This document shows positions 1 through 8,673 of a stretch of 40,781 bases of DNA, piece after piece. The notes beneath the pieces were generated by a model. It had not been told where the DNA came from. It saw nothing but the letters and a program-made list of their open reading frames with translations, and did no database searches. The position numbers and the translations under genes are program-made. The DNA is from a virus: IMG/VR virus record IMGVR_UViG_3300045963_000043, positions 1-40,781 of that record; one strand, written 5' to 3'. Within the stretch, counting starts at the first letter, position 1. Each line of letters begins with the position of its first letter.

Positions 1-138
1 CGGAGAAAAGGAACTACCCCCATGATTTTATTTTCGACAGTTACGAATACGCTAGACTTGGACGTATCGAGCTATACAAAGAAGGGTATAGTAACCTGTA
101 CATTGATGAACTGTCCGACACGGTAAAAGACTTGGCGA
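1..138. repeat. Left copy of terminal overlap
   Basis: Bases 1-138 repeat bases 40645-40781, with one difference: a run of five C at 17-21 here and four C at 40661-40664. The copies are in direct orientation at the two ends of the window. This is what a circular assembly with an untrimmed overlap, or a genome with short direct terminal repeats, looks like. The length (137-138) is also close to common assembler k-mer sizes, so the physical ends cannot be deduced from it. Confidence 0.97.
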
Positions 139-146
139 AACATTGA
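21..146 (+). pseudogene. C-terminal part of junction-spanning ORF (left copy)
   Basis: This is the continuation of the ORF that starts at 40613 at the other end of the window. In frame from CAT at 21 it reads to a TGA at 144-146. The extra C in the 17-21 run breaks the frame in this copy, so the piece upstream of 21 would run straight into a stop. The right-hand copy with four C reads through cleanly. The simplest view is a one-base error at the contig edge, not a real mutation. Across the junction the protein is 58 residues, acidic and aromatic-rich, with no family I recognise. Confidence 0.6.
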
Positions 147-358
147 AAGGAGAAGATAAAATCAACTCCACACACTACACCAGTGGGAGTATAGAATGTA
201 TTGACGCAATCCGCGCGGCTCTTACGACTGAGGAGTTTCGCGGATTCTGTAAAGGCAACGTGCTGAAGTATACTTGGCGCGAACGTCTGAAAGTCGGTGA
301 CGAATCGCTGAAGAAAGCTGAGTGGTATCTTAAGAGGTTGACTGATGATTCAGATTAG
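143..358 (+). CDS. DUF3310-family protein
   Basis: A 71-residue protein matching the short phage family DUF3310 almost end to end. The signature is a histidine-tyrosine-threonine-glycine stretch followed by I-E-C-I-D-A-I (HYTSGSIECIDAI), then FRGFCKGNVLKYTWRE, then the lysine-rich DLKKAEWYL-type helix (here ESLKKAEWYLKRL). The family is widespread in phages and often annotated as nucleotide kinase-like, but its activity is not established. The start is a TTG at 143 overlapping the stop of the upstream ORF (ATTGA). An AAGGAG at 148-153 lies just inside the ORF, so the true start could be a rarer codon near 160. It is near the end of the rightward operon. Confidence 0.8.
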   Translation: MKGEDKINSTHYTSGSIECIDAIRAALTTEEFRGFCKGNVLKYTWRERLKVGDESLKKAEWYLKRLTDDSD

Positions 359-524
359 AATACTCCATGTGTATGCGCATCTGATGTTCCGCGCACTTAT
401 CAAAGGTGTAACTACAGAGTTTGAGCGTCTAGGCTTAAATGTAGATGTGCTCTACAGTAATAAGGTGATGTGGGATATCTTGTGTGTGCATCTTTGTTTC
501 TACGAACTTGATTTAATTGGATAA
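345..524 (+). CDS. Small hypothetical protein, last gene of rightward arm
   Basis: A 59-residue ORF starting at ATG 345, inside the last codons of the DUF3310 gene, and ending at TAA 522-524 just before a hairpin terminator. The tight overlap and the terminator right behind it argue that it is translated. The protein begins MIQIRILHVYAHLMFRALIK and is rich in hydrophobic and aromatic residues, with two cysteines near the end (DILCVHLCFYELDLIG). I do not recognise a family. It could be a small membrane-associated or host-directed peptide, but nothing proves that. Confidence 0.55.
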   Translation: MIQIRILHVYAHLMFRALIKGVTTEFERLGLNVDVLYSNKVMWDILCVHLCFYELDLIG

Positions 525-525
525 A

Positions 526-560
526 ATAAAGGCGCAATCAATTAAGACTGCGCCTTTTGT
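526..560. terminator. Bidirectional intrinsic terminator
   Basis: The stem is AAAGGCGCA (528-536) against TGCGCCTTT (549-557), with a 12-nt loop and a T run on the plus side (555-558). The A-rich left flank (ATAAAATAAA) gives a T-rich tail when read on the minus strand, so it can stop transcription from both arms. It lies two bases after the last plus-strand gene. Confidence 0.85.
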
Positions 561-689
561 ATGTCTATTTGTAGTGTGAAATTTAAACGAAGAATAGCTG
601 AAAACTATATGTATGATATTTACCTGAAGTCTCTAGGATGGTCTACAAGACACGATAGGGTTAGACCTTACGAATATACAGCCAACTAG
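561..689 (+). CDS. Possible 42-residue ORF behind the terminator (doubtful)
   Basis: ATG 561 opens a 42-codon frame ending at TAG 687-689. The peptide is basic and aromatic (it includes RRIAENYMYDIYLKSLGW). There is no Shine-Dalgarno sequence and it starts immediately after a terminator, so it would need its own promoter or read-through. Its 3' end also falls into the first hairpin of the convergent segment. I list it because the segment is otherwise empty; chance is the more likely explanation. Confidence 0.18.
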   Translation: MSICSVKFKRRIAENYMYDIYLKSLGWSTRHDRVRPYEYTAN

Positions 690-776
690 CTAAGACAGCC
701 TGACAGCCGTCCTAGCTAGCGCTGATCGAGTTTATAGCTTACTGATCGATACGGTTAAAGATAACTCCGATCGACC
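686..776. other. Structured convergent segment with three GATCGA words
   Basis: The gene-free stretch between the two converging arms holds a hairpin with an 11-bp stem, CTAGCTAAGAC (686-696) with GTCCTAGCTAG (709-719), containing one G-T pair. It is followed by three GATCGA words at 724-729, 744-749 and 769-774. The last two form a second dyad (CGATACGG at 746-753 with CCGATCG at 767-773, one bulged base). There is no long T run, so these are not plain terminators. The segment could be a small RNA, a protein-binding array or part of the physical genome end. Confidence 0.5.
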
Positions 777-807
777 TTTTCGCTTTATTTTCGTATTCAG
801 TTAACTT

Positions 808-1326
808 TCATGTTTTACGAGTAAGTTGCGACACCTCTGACTTTAATAAGTCGACTTGTCGCGACAACTCTAACATAATGCCATAACTCTCATGACTTTG
901 TAAGGTAAGGTTTTCCATAACATCAGACACTTTTTTCATAACTTCAGTCTTCTGAGACACCACTTCACGAAGAAGTGCTATCTCTTGTACTAGAATGTTC
1001 ATCAACTGAAAAGATTCAGATGCTGTTGAAGACTGACCTGCTGCCATTGTCGAGTTCATTAGAGTCATTGCATTCAGCATCGACTCTAAAGCGGTATAGA
1101 GAGTAGCGTAAGCGCCATCGTCTTTACGTCTCTCAGACTCTACATTTTTTATTTTCTCTGCTGCAAATGCGTTCAACAGTCTTGGTAAACCGAGTGCACC
1201 AATACCACCAATTAGCAGAGATATCAGCACCTCAAATGTGACACCTGTAGATTTAGGTGTGCTGTTGACGTAAATCGTCTCTGACTGTGGTTGGGGTGTT
1301 GGTGATTGCGCGATATAATACTTCAC
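808..1326 (-). CDS. Single-TM coiled-coil protein, lysis or virion candidate
   Basis: A 172-residue protein at the distal end of the leftward virion operon. Residues about 31-54 form one clear hydrophobic segment rich in glycine, leucine and isoleucine (VLISLLIGGIGALGLP is the core). It is preceded by a polar N-terminus and followed by a long, regular heptad-like helix to the C-terminus. The start is GTG at 1326, with AAGGA about ten bases upstream, overlapping the stop of the previous gene by four bases (GTGA). In T7-like phages lysis genes often sit near the virion genes, and one membrane segment plus a coiled coil would fit a holin-like or spanin-like role. The sequence does not prove this. 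Confidence 0.6.
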   Translation of the reverse strand: MKYYIAQSPTPQPQSETIYVNSTPKSTGVTFEVLISLLIGGIGALGLPRLLNAFAAEKIKNVESERRKDDGAYATLYTALESMLNAMTLMNSTMAAGQSSTASESFQLMNILVQEIALLREVVSQKTEVMKKVSDVMENLTLQSHESYGIMLELSRQVDLLKSEVSQLTRKT

Positions 1327-1553
1327 TTTGTTTTCCTTGCACGATTTACGGAGGCAGGTTCAAACCCGCTAATAAGACCGCCCTTATGCGATGCGTCGAG
1401 ACCATCACCATTTCCATAAGTACCCTTCTTCCGATTGTATGCATTAAGCTCGGCTCGGTATTTTTTCTTGGCTTTGGTCTTCTGATACTTCTTATCATAG
1501 GTATAGTCCCTGCCTGTGGATTTGTTATGGACTCGTTTCTTTTCCTTTGCCAT
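1323..1553 (-). CDS. Small basic protein resembling degenerate HNH-type phage proteins
   Basis: A 76-residue, very basic protein. The first half is lysine, arginine and tyrosine rich. The second half carries GNGDGLDASHKGGLISGFEPASVNRARKTK, split here as GNGDGLDASHKGG then a linker and NRARKTK. This layout resembles small phage proteins in which a D-x-x-H-K-x-G core precedes an S-x-N-R-S-R-K tail, often labelled HNH-like. The zinc or catalytic residues of a true HNH nuclease are not complete, so a structural or DNA-binding role is as likely. The start at 1553 overlaps the upstream gene by 29 bases, and GGAG lies upstream. Confidence 0.6.
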   Translation of the reverse strand: MAKEKKRVHNKSTGRDYTYDKKYQKTKAKKKYRAELNAYNRKKGTYGNGDGLDASHKGGLISGFEPASVNRARKTK

Positions 1554-4500
1554 AGCGCGGTATACTCCACTCCTGTCTAAATTTTAAAAGCTGCTGCGCC
1601 TGATTTGAGATAGCAGCGTCTATAGGAGACACCCCCTTCTGCTGGAGTTGGTTGAGGTACATCTCCTTTTTCTTAATCTCTGCATCAGTCAGTGTGCCTC
1701 GTTCTCGCAACCATAGGTAGATGCGGTCTTCGTCAATTTGCAGTTGAGTGCGCGTGACGAGAAGCTTCTCCATTGCTTGCACCCTCTCTTGGTACGACTT
1801 AGTATTTTTTATACTCCCACTGCGCTGGTCTGACAGCAGAGATTCTTTCTCGCGGTCTAGTTGTTTTGTCACCAAATCGAGAGAGCGTGACACGTCATTG
1901 TAGGAAATCTTGTTCTGTTTCGCCATGTCAACAACGCGCAAGTTGCCGCCAATTGTACCGAGGATACGATACGCCCAGTTGCTGTCAATCTCTTTGCTTC
2001 GCAACACCCTTCCTGTCGCATCTGGAACTGCACCACCTAAGCCAGCGCGACCTTGCTGGATTATAGTACCATTGTTGTCAGTGATTTGGGGAGTACCACT
2101 TAATGCTTCTATGTCGAGGCGGTCGAGCGCTCCAGCATAAGGTATAGCATTATTGATGACAGAGAACAACTCAGGCGGTACAGAGAAGCCGAGTAATGGC
2201 AGACCTTTACCATCAACGCGCCGAAGTGCATTACCAGTACGGAGGTTGGTATTGCTTGTGAGTTCATAGATAATTTTGGCAGGTGCATAAGTAGACTGCA
2301 TAGCACGAACGAGTGACGGACTACGGAAGTCGCCTTGCATCTTGGCGCGACGGTCTGCAGTTGTTTCGTTAGCGCCAGCAGTTTCGCGCAAGAACTCAAA
2401 TGTGGCGGTAGTAGGGTTGTATGACGAATCGTTCCAGAAAACTAGTTTACCGTCATCTTTACCGCGTCCAATATAATAAGGCATACCCTTAAGGATATCG
2501 GGTGATATACCAGCTTCTGTGATAGAACCATCTTCTTTCAGTGGCTCGGCGGTAAGCTGGCGCAACTTTTCAGAGGCAGCGTACCTCCAAGGGCGGCGCA
2601 CTACATCGCGCAATACACGCGGCAACATACCAGCTTGCCAAGAGAAGTACATGATGGCGTATTTGTCGATACTGTACGTCAACGAGCCAACGTCGCGCAT
2701 ATCAGGGAAGTAGGCGCGCAGATGTGCATTAATCGCTGAAGTGTTGTCAAAGGATTTTACCGACTGCGAGAACATGTAAGTCGCACCTTTGTCGAGAATA
2801 CTCCCTCCATCAATGCGCTTTGCGGTACTGCGGATAGTGGTGTACTTGGCGGTAAAATCTACCATGTTCGCAGTATAGAATACTGGTGCAGATAAGTCAT
2901 TGATTACACCGCTTGACTTTTGCAGAAAGTAATCTACACCACCTAATACACGCTCCATGCTGTTGAGAGCCTTACCGCCTGTTAGTTCTCCTGTCCCAAA
3001 CATATACTGCATAAGATGCCAGACAGAGGCACTACTGTTCGAGAGTATATTACGTGCTGCGTCTTTGGCAACAAAGGCGGACGGACGACCTCGCTCACCG
3101 AAGATTGACGTTGTAGCCGTACCATGATTATCATACGTCCACATAAATAGTTCGCGCTCAGTCAATTCCTTACCGTCTATAGAATAACGCTTGATGGTGT
3201 TATCAATATGGTCTAAACCTTCACCACGCACGACACGCCAAACATCATTGGCAGATGGTGTCCATAGGAGTATGTTTGCGCCAGCCGCATGCATTTGTAA
3301 GTAGTTGCCGCGCACTTGGTTAGCAAGATAGACAGGCGCATTAGCTACGAGATTACCTTGTTTGAGTTTTGCAAACAGGTTATTGAACCAACCAATTGCA
3401 CCTCCCATTTGTCCTAGGAGTGCAGGAGATTTTGTAATGTCGAGAATTGCTGTAACTTGGTCGGCAACAACTGGATGCATGACGACTTTAGCAAGTGATT
3501 CTTGCATATCGGCGGTGATACCAAGACGCGAAGTCCACTCAAGCATCTTATCTTCCATCTTCACAAAGTTGGCAAATTGGCGCTGAGACGCAGGAAGAAG
3601 CTTGTCAGTCTCGTACAATGATTGGGGTATACTCCACCCAAGTCTTACACCATCCTCATCTAATATACGTGTGAGCATCATAGATATGTTGGCTTGGTCA
3701 CCAATAGCGCGCGCGTACTTCTGCATGTTTGCAACAGGGTCAAGGCTGAACATGTCAGCCGCGTTACTGAAAGGTAGGCGGTATTGAGCCATCAAGTAGT
3801 CGTATACATCACGCGTAGACATTGGCAACTTCTGAAAGAAACCAAGGTCAACAAGGGTGTCTATTTGGGAGGGTGTAAGATTCTTTTCAATGAACAGCTT
3901 CATCTGTAGAGGGTCATCGATTAACTTCATCAAGTCATCTTGAGACACCTTCAGAATATCTGTTGCCAGTTCTAAATCTTGCGGTACGAGAAAGTCATAT
4001 TTGCGCGCGATATCAAACTTGAACTTTGCATCTTTACCTACAGGAAGTATATTACCAGACTTGGCTTCAGCGTCCACGATACGTCGGCGCCATATGTTAC
4101 CATCAAGTGAGAAGACGCGCGTCATGTAACCTAGAAATGGTTCGAGAGTATCAATATTAACGCCGAACGCCTTACCCATCTTACGGACGTCGTCTGCAAT
4201 TTTAGAAATGTGTACAGAGCGGTTGACAAATTCATCAATTTGTGTGATAGTGAACCCCGCTTTGAACATACCGCGCTGATACTCATCGTAACGCTGTAGT
4301 TGTACTTTACGCACAACAGAGTTATTAGGGTCGAACCAGTTAAGGAACTCAGGTATCTGACCTTTCTCAATGGTCTCTGTCATTAGAATCTGACGCTGCT
4401 TCGGAGATATCCCCAATGAGTCAGCCGCCTTAGCGAAGTCGCGCCTGAAGTCTATCAGCGTTTTAACAGAGATTATGTCTGAGATAGAATTAACAGCATT

Positions 4501-5478
4501 TTCTGCAAGATAACCAGAGCGCTGTAAACCAAGACGAACATCGGCGGCTACTCTCATACCAGCTATACCGTCTAGGGTATACCCTAATTTAGACACCATC
4601 CAATCCAGCACTCCTCGACCTTTACGTGGGTCTAAGTCTACGGCTTCGCCAAGTTTGACAAAGAACTCGTCACGCGCCGTTTTAACTTCAAACTGGTCTG
4701 CTTGGTTTTTCTTGCGTATGTTTTCGTATCTATTAGACACATCTACGAGCGCATCGTAATTTTGTTTGCTACCATTGTACTGCTTTAAAGCTTGGTCAAG
4801 TTCTTTAGAGAGTGTTTTGTCGGCTTTGGCGACTTCTGCAATGAGCTTCTTTTCTGCGCGGCTGATTCGATTGTTAGCTTTACGTGTTACATCTTGCTGA
4901 ACGTTAAAGGAACGTAATTGACCTTCGCGCGTAGACCACAACTTCTCAATCTCTTTGGTGACACCTTTTGCCTCTGCTTCAAGACCTTTTTCCAACTGAT
5001 TCAGTACACCGTCTAACTGTTTAAGCATAACTGGCTCAGTAGTGTACTTGGCAGCATTAAAAGCTTTCTCATAGGCTTTAATTAATTTAGGGTCAACATC
5101 AGAATTGGCTTTAAAGAAAGCCTCATCGAGCTTCGCTATACCCTCCTCTATCCGCGCTTCTGCTGCAATAGATTCGTCACGCGCTTTGACTTCGGCTTTG
5201 TAGACGTTGTGCTTATCTTTTACTCCTTGAGTGGAGGTGCTGATATCGTTGAGGCGCTTCTGCAAAGAGTTGACTTTATTTTCAGCAGTCTGTACTTTAT
5301 TTTGTGCAGTTTGAAGGCTCTTTGTAACGGCAGCGTCATCTAAATTGTTCACATAATCGAATTGCGCCTTACGTTCTGCAATGACGTTACGCATCCGTGT
5401 GGACACTTCAAGTCGTTCGTCTTTAGTAAGTGGTGCTTTCTCACGACCGACTGGTAACGGACAAGGTTTAATCAACAT
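1525..5478 (-). CDS. Very large internal virion protein
   Basis: A 1317-residue protein, the largest in the genome, at the end of the internal virion gene series. The N-terminal 300 residues are strongly helical and coiled-coil-like (long Lys/Glu/Gln runs). The middle and C-terminus are mixed helical, with a segment LVANAPVYLANQVRGNYLQM and a tryptophan/aromatic patch (FSWQAGMLPRVLRDVVRRPW) typical of very large phage ejection or polyvalent proteins. By position and size it corresponds to T7 gp16, the channel-forming internal core protein, though no lytic transglycosylase motif is visible here; that activity sits in the protein at 8674-11532. The start ATG at 5478 overlaps the upstream gene. 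A role in genome ejection is inferred from position and architecture. Confidence 0.75.
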   Translation of the reverse strand: MLIKPCPLPVGREKAPLTKDERLEVSTRMRNVIAERKAQFDYVNNLDDAAVTKSLQTAQNKVQTAENKVNSLQKRLNDISTSTQGVKDKHNVYKAEVKARDESIAAEARIEEGIAKLDEAFFKANSDVDPKLIKAYEKAFNAAKYTTEPVMLKQLDGVLNQLEKGLEAEAKGVTKEIEKLWSTREGQLRSFNVQQDVTRKANNRISRAEKKLIAEVAKADKTLSKELDQALKQYNGSKQNYDALVDVSNRYENIRKKNQADQFEVKTARDEFFVKLGEAVDLDPRKGRGVLDWMVSKLGYTLDGIAGMRVAADVRLGLQRSGYLAENAVNSISDIISVKTLIDFRRDFAKAADSLGISPKQRQILMTETIEKGQIPEFLNWFDPNNSVVRKVQLQRYDEYQRGMFKAGFTITQIDEFVNRSVHISKIADDVRKMGKAFGVNIDTLEPFLGYMTRVFSLDGNIWRRRIVDAEAKSGNILPVGKDAKFKFDIARKYDFLVPQDLELATDILKVSQDDLMKLIDDPLQMKLFIEKNLTPSQIDTLVDLGFFQKLPMSTRDVYDYLMAQYRLPFSNAADMFSLDPVANMQKYARAIGDQANISMMLTRILDEDGVRLGWSIPQSLYETDKLLPASQRQFANFVKMEDKMLEWTSRLGITADMQESLAKVVMHPVVADQVTAILDITKSPALLGQMGGAIGWFNNLFAKLKQGNLVANAPVYLANQVRGNYLQMHAAGANILLWTPSANDVWRVVRGEGLDHIDNTIKRYSIDGKELTERELFMWTYDNHGTATTSIFGERGRPSAFVAKDAARNILSNSSASVWHLMQYMFGTGELTGGKALNSMERVLGGVDYFLQKSSGVINDLSAPVFYTANMVDFTAKYTTIRSTAKRIDGGSILDKGATYMFSQSVKSFDNTSAINAHLRAYFPDMRDVGSLTYSIDKYAIMYFSWQAGMLPRVLRDVVRRPWRYAASEKLRQLTAEPLKEDGSITEAGISPDILKGMPYYIGRGKDDGKLVFWNDSSYNPTTATFEFLRETAGANETTADRRAKMQGDFRSPSLVRAMQSTYAPAKIIYELTSNTNLRTGNALRRVDGKGLPLLGFSVPPELFSVINNAIPYAGALDRLDIEALSGTPQITDNNGTIIQQGRAGLGGAVPDATGRVLRSKEIDSNWAYRILGTIGGNLRVVDMAKQNKISYNDVSRSLDLVTKQLDREKESLLSDQRSGSIKNTKSYQERVQAMEKLLVTRTQLQIDEDRIYLWLRERGTLTDAEIKKKEMYLNQLQQKGVSPIDAAISNQAQQLLKFRQEWSIPRYGKGKETSP

Positions 5479-5827
5479 AATCTATAAAGTTCTCCACATA
5501 AGATGCAAAAACAGTTAATTTTAAATCGCAGCCAGTCTTAAATGTTTTCAGATACGTCATCCTTTTGCGCATCCAATGAAAAGCATTTTCCTCATTGTTA
5601 AGGAACTCTTCAACTAAATCTGTAAACCAAAGACTTGCGACTTTAGCTAGATGGGTGTGGACTTCACCTTTTAAGAGTATTAGATTTTCTAAGAACTCTC
5701 TTCCATCAGCAGAATTGTGTACTATAACTCCGTCCTCATTCGCCAACGGTTTACACCAACAATCATTAAATGTATGTTCTCTAAAATCACTCTCTGGCAT
5801 TATATGGTATGGAGATTCTTCTAGCAT
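5468..5827 (-). CDS. Small phage protein with DCWC/VHNSADGRE motif
   Basis: A 119-residue protein placed between two giant virion genes and overlapping both by a few bases. Residues about 10-43 carry a motif I have seen in many short phage proteins: a proline followed by D-F-R-E-H, then DCWCKP, then D-G-V-I-V-H-N-S-A-D-G-R-E. The paired cysteines and histidines suggest a metal-binding or structural knuckle. The rest is helical with no recognisable fold. No function has been assigned to the family that I know of. Its place in the virion operon fits a minor virion component or a morphogenesis helper. Confidence 0.65.
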   Translation of the reverse strand: MLEESPYHIMPESDFREHTFNDCWCKPLANEDGVIVHNSADGREFLENLILLKGEVHTHLAKVASLWFTDLVEEFLNNEENAFHWMRKRMTYLKTFKTGCDLKLTVFASYVENFIDYVD

Positions 5828-8670
5828 GGTGTGTCAAATGGTACTTCTGGTGGTAAATGATCATCAATCACGTTAGAACGTGCGATACGCTCAAACCCTA
5901 ACCTTTCTAACGTCTTAGCATCTATCTCTGACATGATACGCGCTTTCTGTTGAGGTGTCGCAACATCCCAAATCTGTTGTAGCATTTTACTACTCCAGTT
6001 ACGTTCAGCAACAGAAGCAGCAGATAGTTCGCGCGACTTAAGTAGTGACTCCAGAGAAGCGTCAGATACTGCACCAGTCACAGAGATTTCGTCTGAAATA
6101 GGGTGCACCTTCATCGAAGAAGACTCGCGCGCTGACAGACCTTGTTCACGTAATGCAGCAACACGTAACGACTCTATTGGTGTCTGTGAGTCGTTGACGA
6201 TGTGATACCCAGATGTAACACCCTCATCAATTGTAGAGGCGCGCACGTGTGAAAGAGTAGGGAGTGTAGGTGGTATGACCTTAGTCTCGACGCGCTCAAA
6301 ACCAAGCTTATTCAATCTGTCAGGCTTTATAATTTTGAGTATTTCTTGTCTCTGCTCATCTGTAGCTTTACGCCATAAACCATCCAACAAACTCTTCGCG
6401 ATATCTCCGCGCTCACCAAGAGTATTCACCCTGTTGAGTGAGTCCGCAACATTTGCGACATCGTCTGCTTTCAGCTTACCAGCACGACCTTTAACAACCT
6501 TCACTAGAGTGGGTATATCAAGTGCGTCAATGCCAAGGTCATCAACAGCGTTGGGTACATCTTTTAGTTTGGTGTTGAAGTCACCTTTCTGTGACCAATT
6601 TCGTACCTCACTTAAAGATTGCACACTCCCGTCTCTTGCATCATTTACAAAGTCTGACAATGACGTAAAAGGCGCTTCTGACACCACCACTGGTTTAGAT
6701 ATTGAAACGGGAGTGCTGGTAAACTCTGTACTTATAACTTTAGAAGGCTCAAGCGCAACAGCAGCAGAACGTTTAGGTACCTCTATTTTTGGCAGTTGTG
6801 ACGTAATAGAATAATCTAGCTTTGGAACTTCTATAGGTTGCGCCACTATCTTTGGCACCACCATAGGGGTATCTCTTACAAGCTCTAACTTATCAGCAAC
6901 TATAGCAGCTATATCATCTACTTTAGCACCTTGCAGTACAGCAATATTTGGTGTTAGGTCACCCGTCTTTGCAAACTCTACAACTTCGCGCAATACAGGA
7001 TTTTGCACCACTGTTAATGAGTGCGCGTCTGGTATCTGCTCAAAAGGTTTCTGTTCGACGACATCACGCATAAAACGCTGCACAACTGTTAGCTCTTTGC
7101 TGTCGTTGAACAGCGCTGTCACATTATTATACATATTAACTTCTGGAGCAGAGACAACTGTACGTGACTCAGGAAGTGCTATATATGGTTGTTTTGCTTC
7201 AGGGAAGACCCTCTCTGTAGGTTTATACACAGCCAACTCATTAGTACGTGCAACTTCGCGCTCGATAACTATTTGTTGAGGAGCTTCAGTGACACCCACT
7301 CTTGGTGGAGTATTAGGAGTAGGAACGCGGTCTGGTTGAGGACGTATAGTAGGAGTATCTCCAACAGTTGTCACTAAACGTGGAGATTGTCTGTATTTCT
7401 CAGTAACTACTGGAATAATCTCGCGTGATATTGAAGACGCAGCAGCCACAGGAACGTCAGGTAGTTTCGGTTTTTGAAACAAACCAAGCGGTCTAAACAA
7501 CGTTGACGCTAGCTTATCATTGTTAAGAGGGTCAGCTATTAAATCTAATCCAAAACCAAGCCCAACCTGCCAAATGTTTTTGTCATCACGTACTACAGCT
7601 AAAGGATTAAAAGAATTTCCAGCTTCGTCAACTTGAGCCATAGAGCTAAACTGCTCACCGAGCACAGCCGCACCAGTGAAGGTACCTCCTCTTGTTGGGC
7701 GCATTGCTTCATAATCTTTTGCTATTTGCTCAAGATTGGGTAGTGGTATAAACGACCCATTAACATTTGTCAGCTTTGTACCAGACGCCACAGCAGCGAC
7801 TAACTGCGTTGCATCTAGTCCTATACCCTTAACAAGATTGGCGGGAAATGACAGTGCAGCAAACAGAGTCTCTAACTCGCTGCGATTTTCACTTCCAGCA
7901 AACGGTAAGAAGGAGGTGTTAAAGTTACGTCGTGCAGAAAGATACCCACCACGTTCAGACATTTTACGTCTAATCTGGTCGGCGCTCAGTCCAGTAAACG
8001 AACCTGACGTGTTACTTGTTACGCCTTGCGTCTGCCCATATTCGTCTGTGTAACCAGTCGAGGGTGTGATAGGAGTGCCAAAAGAAGTAGCTTCGTCACC
8101 TTTTGCGCGGACATCGCGGATGTACGCAATATACTCTTCCTTAGAGATTCCAGCAGCGACAGCAGCACGCGCGTCAGGGTCTGAGAACGGGTTAGCCAAA
8201 CCGTTTGCAAGTACAGGTGGTTCAAACGCTAATCGTTCTTGTGCGTTCTCAGGTTTGTTTCCAGCAAAAGGGTTTGCTTGAGACGATAGTGAAGGGTCTA
8301 TCTGTACTGGTGTGCTAGAGTTAAGTAAATTTTTCTGTACGTCGTTTGGCTTTGGTGTACCAGTTGCAGCCAAAGTCTTTTGTATATCAGAAGCAGACTG
8401 TGCTGACATGCGCGAGATAGTATCACCGTATGAAAGCGCGTCAACTTGTGGAACTTCTGGAATAGGAGAACCAGTGGAGGGTATAGGCTGTACTGGTGCA
8501 GACGGTTGTGGCGCTTGCAGGGGTTGCGGCACAGCTTCAGGAAGTGAAACTGGTTTTACACCACTTAAAGGGTCTGGCGCTGGAGCAGTCTGCATTACAG
8601 GTCTGATGTCTATCTTAAGAGGCGGAACCTCGTTAATCGACTGCTCGATTTCTTTTATGATATTTGACAT
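5821..8670 (-). CDS. Large proline-rich internal virion protein
   Basis: A 949-residue protein between the peptidoglycan-cleaving virion protein and the 1317-residue protein. The first 150 residues are proline/glutamine/serine rich and probably disordered. Residues about 380-640 are a long valine/proline-rich linker. Near the C-terminus a motif of about 35 residues occurs twice (roughly residues 760-800 and 893-930): LWRKATDEQRQEI...LNKLGFERV and IWDVATPQQKARI...LERLGFERI. This suggests a duplicated small helical domain. I find no catalytic motif. An internal core or ejection protein comparable in position to T7 gp15 is the best guess. The upstream gene ends four bases before its start. Confidence 0.65.
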   Translation of the reverse strand: MSNIIKEIEQSINEVPPLKIDIRPVMQTAPAPDPLSGVKPVSLPEAVPQPLQAPQPSAPVQPIPSTGSPIPEVPQVDALSYGDTISRMSAQSASDIQKTLAATGTPKPNDVQKNLLNSSTPVQIDPSLSSQANPFAGNKPENAQERLAFEPPVLANGLANPFSDPDARAAVAAGISKEEYIAYIRDVRAKGDEATSFGTPITPSTGYTDEYGQTQGVTSNTSGSFTGLSADQIRRKMSERGGYLSARRNFNTSFLPFAGSENRSELETLFAALSFPANLVKGIGLDATQLVAAVASGTKLTNVNGSFIPLPNLEQIAKDYEAMRPTRGGTFTGAAVLGEQFSSMAQVDEAGNSFNPLAVVRDDKNIWQVGLGFGLDLIADPLNNDKLASTLFRPLGLFQKPKLPDVPVAAASSISREIIPVVTEKYRQSPRLVTTVGDTPTIRPQPDRVPTPNTPPRVGVTEAPQQIVIEREVARTNELAVYKPTERVFPEAKQPYIALPESRTVVSAPEVNMYNNVTALFNDSKELTVVQRFMRDVVEQKPFEQIPDAHSLTVVQNPVLREVVEFAKTGDLTPNIAVLQGAKVDDIAAIVADKLELVRDTPMVVPKIVAQPIEVPKLDYSITSQLPKIEVPKRSAAVALEPSKVISTEFTSTPVSISKPVVVSEAPFTSLSDFVNDARDGSVQSLSEVRNWSQKGDFNTKLKDVPNAVDDLGIDALDIPTLVKVVKGRAGKLKADDVANVADSLNRVNTLGERGDIAKSLLDGLWRKATDEQRQEILKIIKPDRLNKLGFERVETKVIPPTLPTLSHVRASTIDEGVTSGYHIVNDSQTPIESLRVAALREQGLSARESSSMKVHPISDEISVTGAVSDASLESLLKSRELSAASVAERNWSSKMLQQIWDVATPQQKARIMSEIDAKTLERLGFERIARSNVIDDHLPPEVPFDTPC

Positions 8671-8673
8671 AAT

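Noticed and set aside
724-774. CRISPR-like reading of the GATCGA repeats
   Set aside because: Only six-base words at uneven spacing (20 and 25); no repeat-spacer array.
1350-1380. tRNA T-arm-like GGTTCAAACCCGC
   Set aside because: It is inside a well-supported coding region and no acceptor or anticodon arms fit around it. I found no tRNA in the window.
1287-1580. 97-residue hydrophobic plus-strand ORF, holin-like at first sight
   Set aside because: Antisense to the basic 76-residue gene; hydrophobicity is the mirror of Lys/Arg codons.
6275-6814. 179-residue plus-strand ORF
   Set aside because: Antisense shadow of the 949-residue virion gene; Ser-rich with no independent signals.
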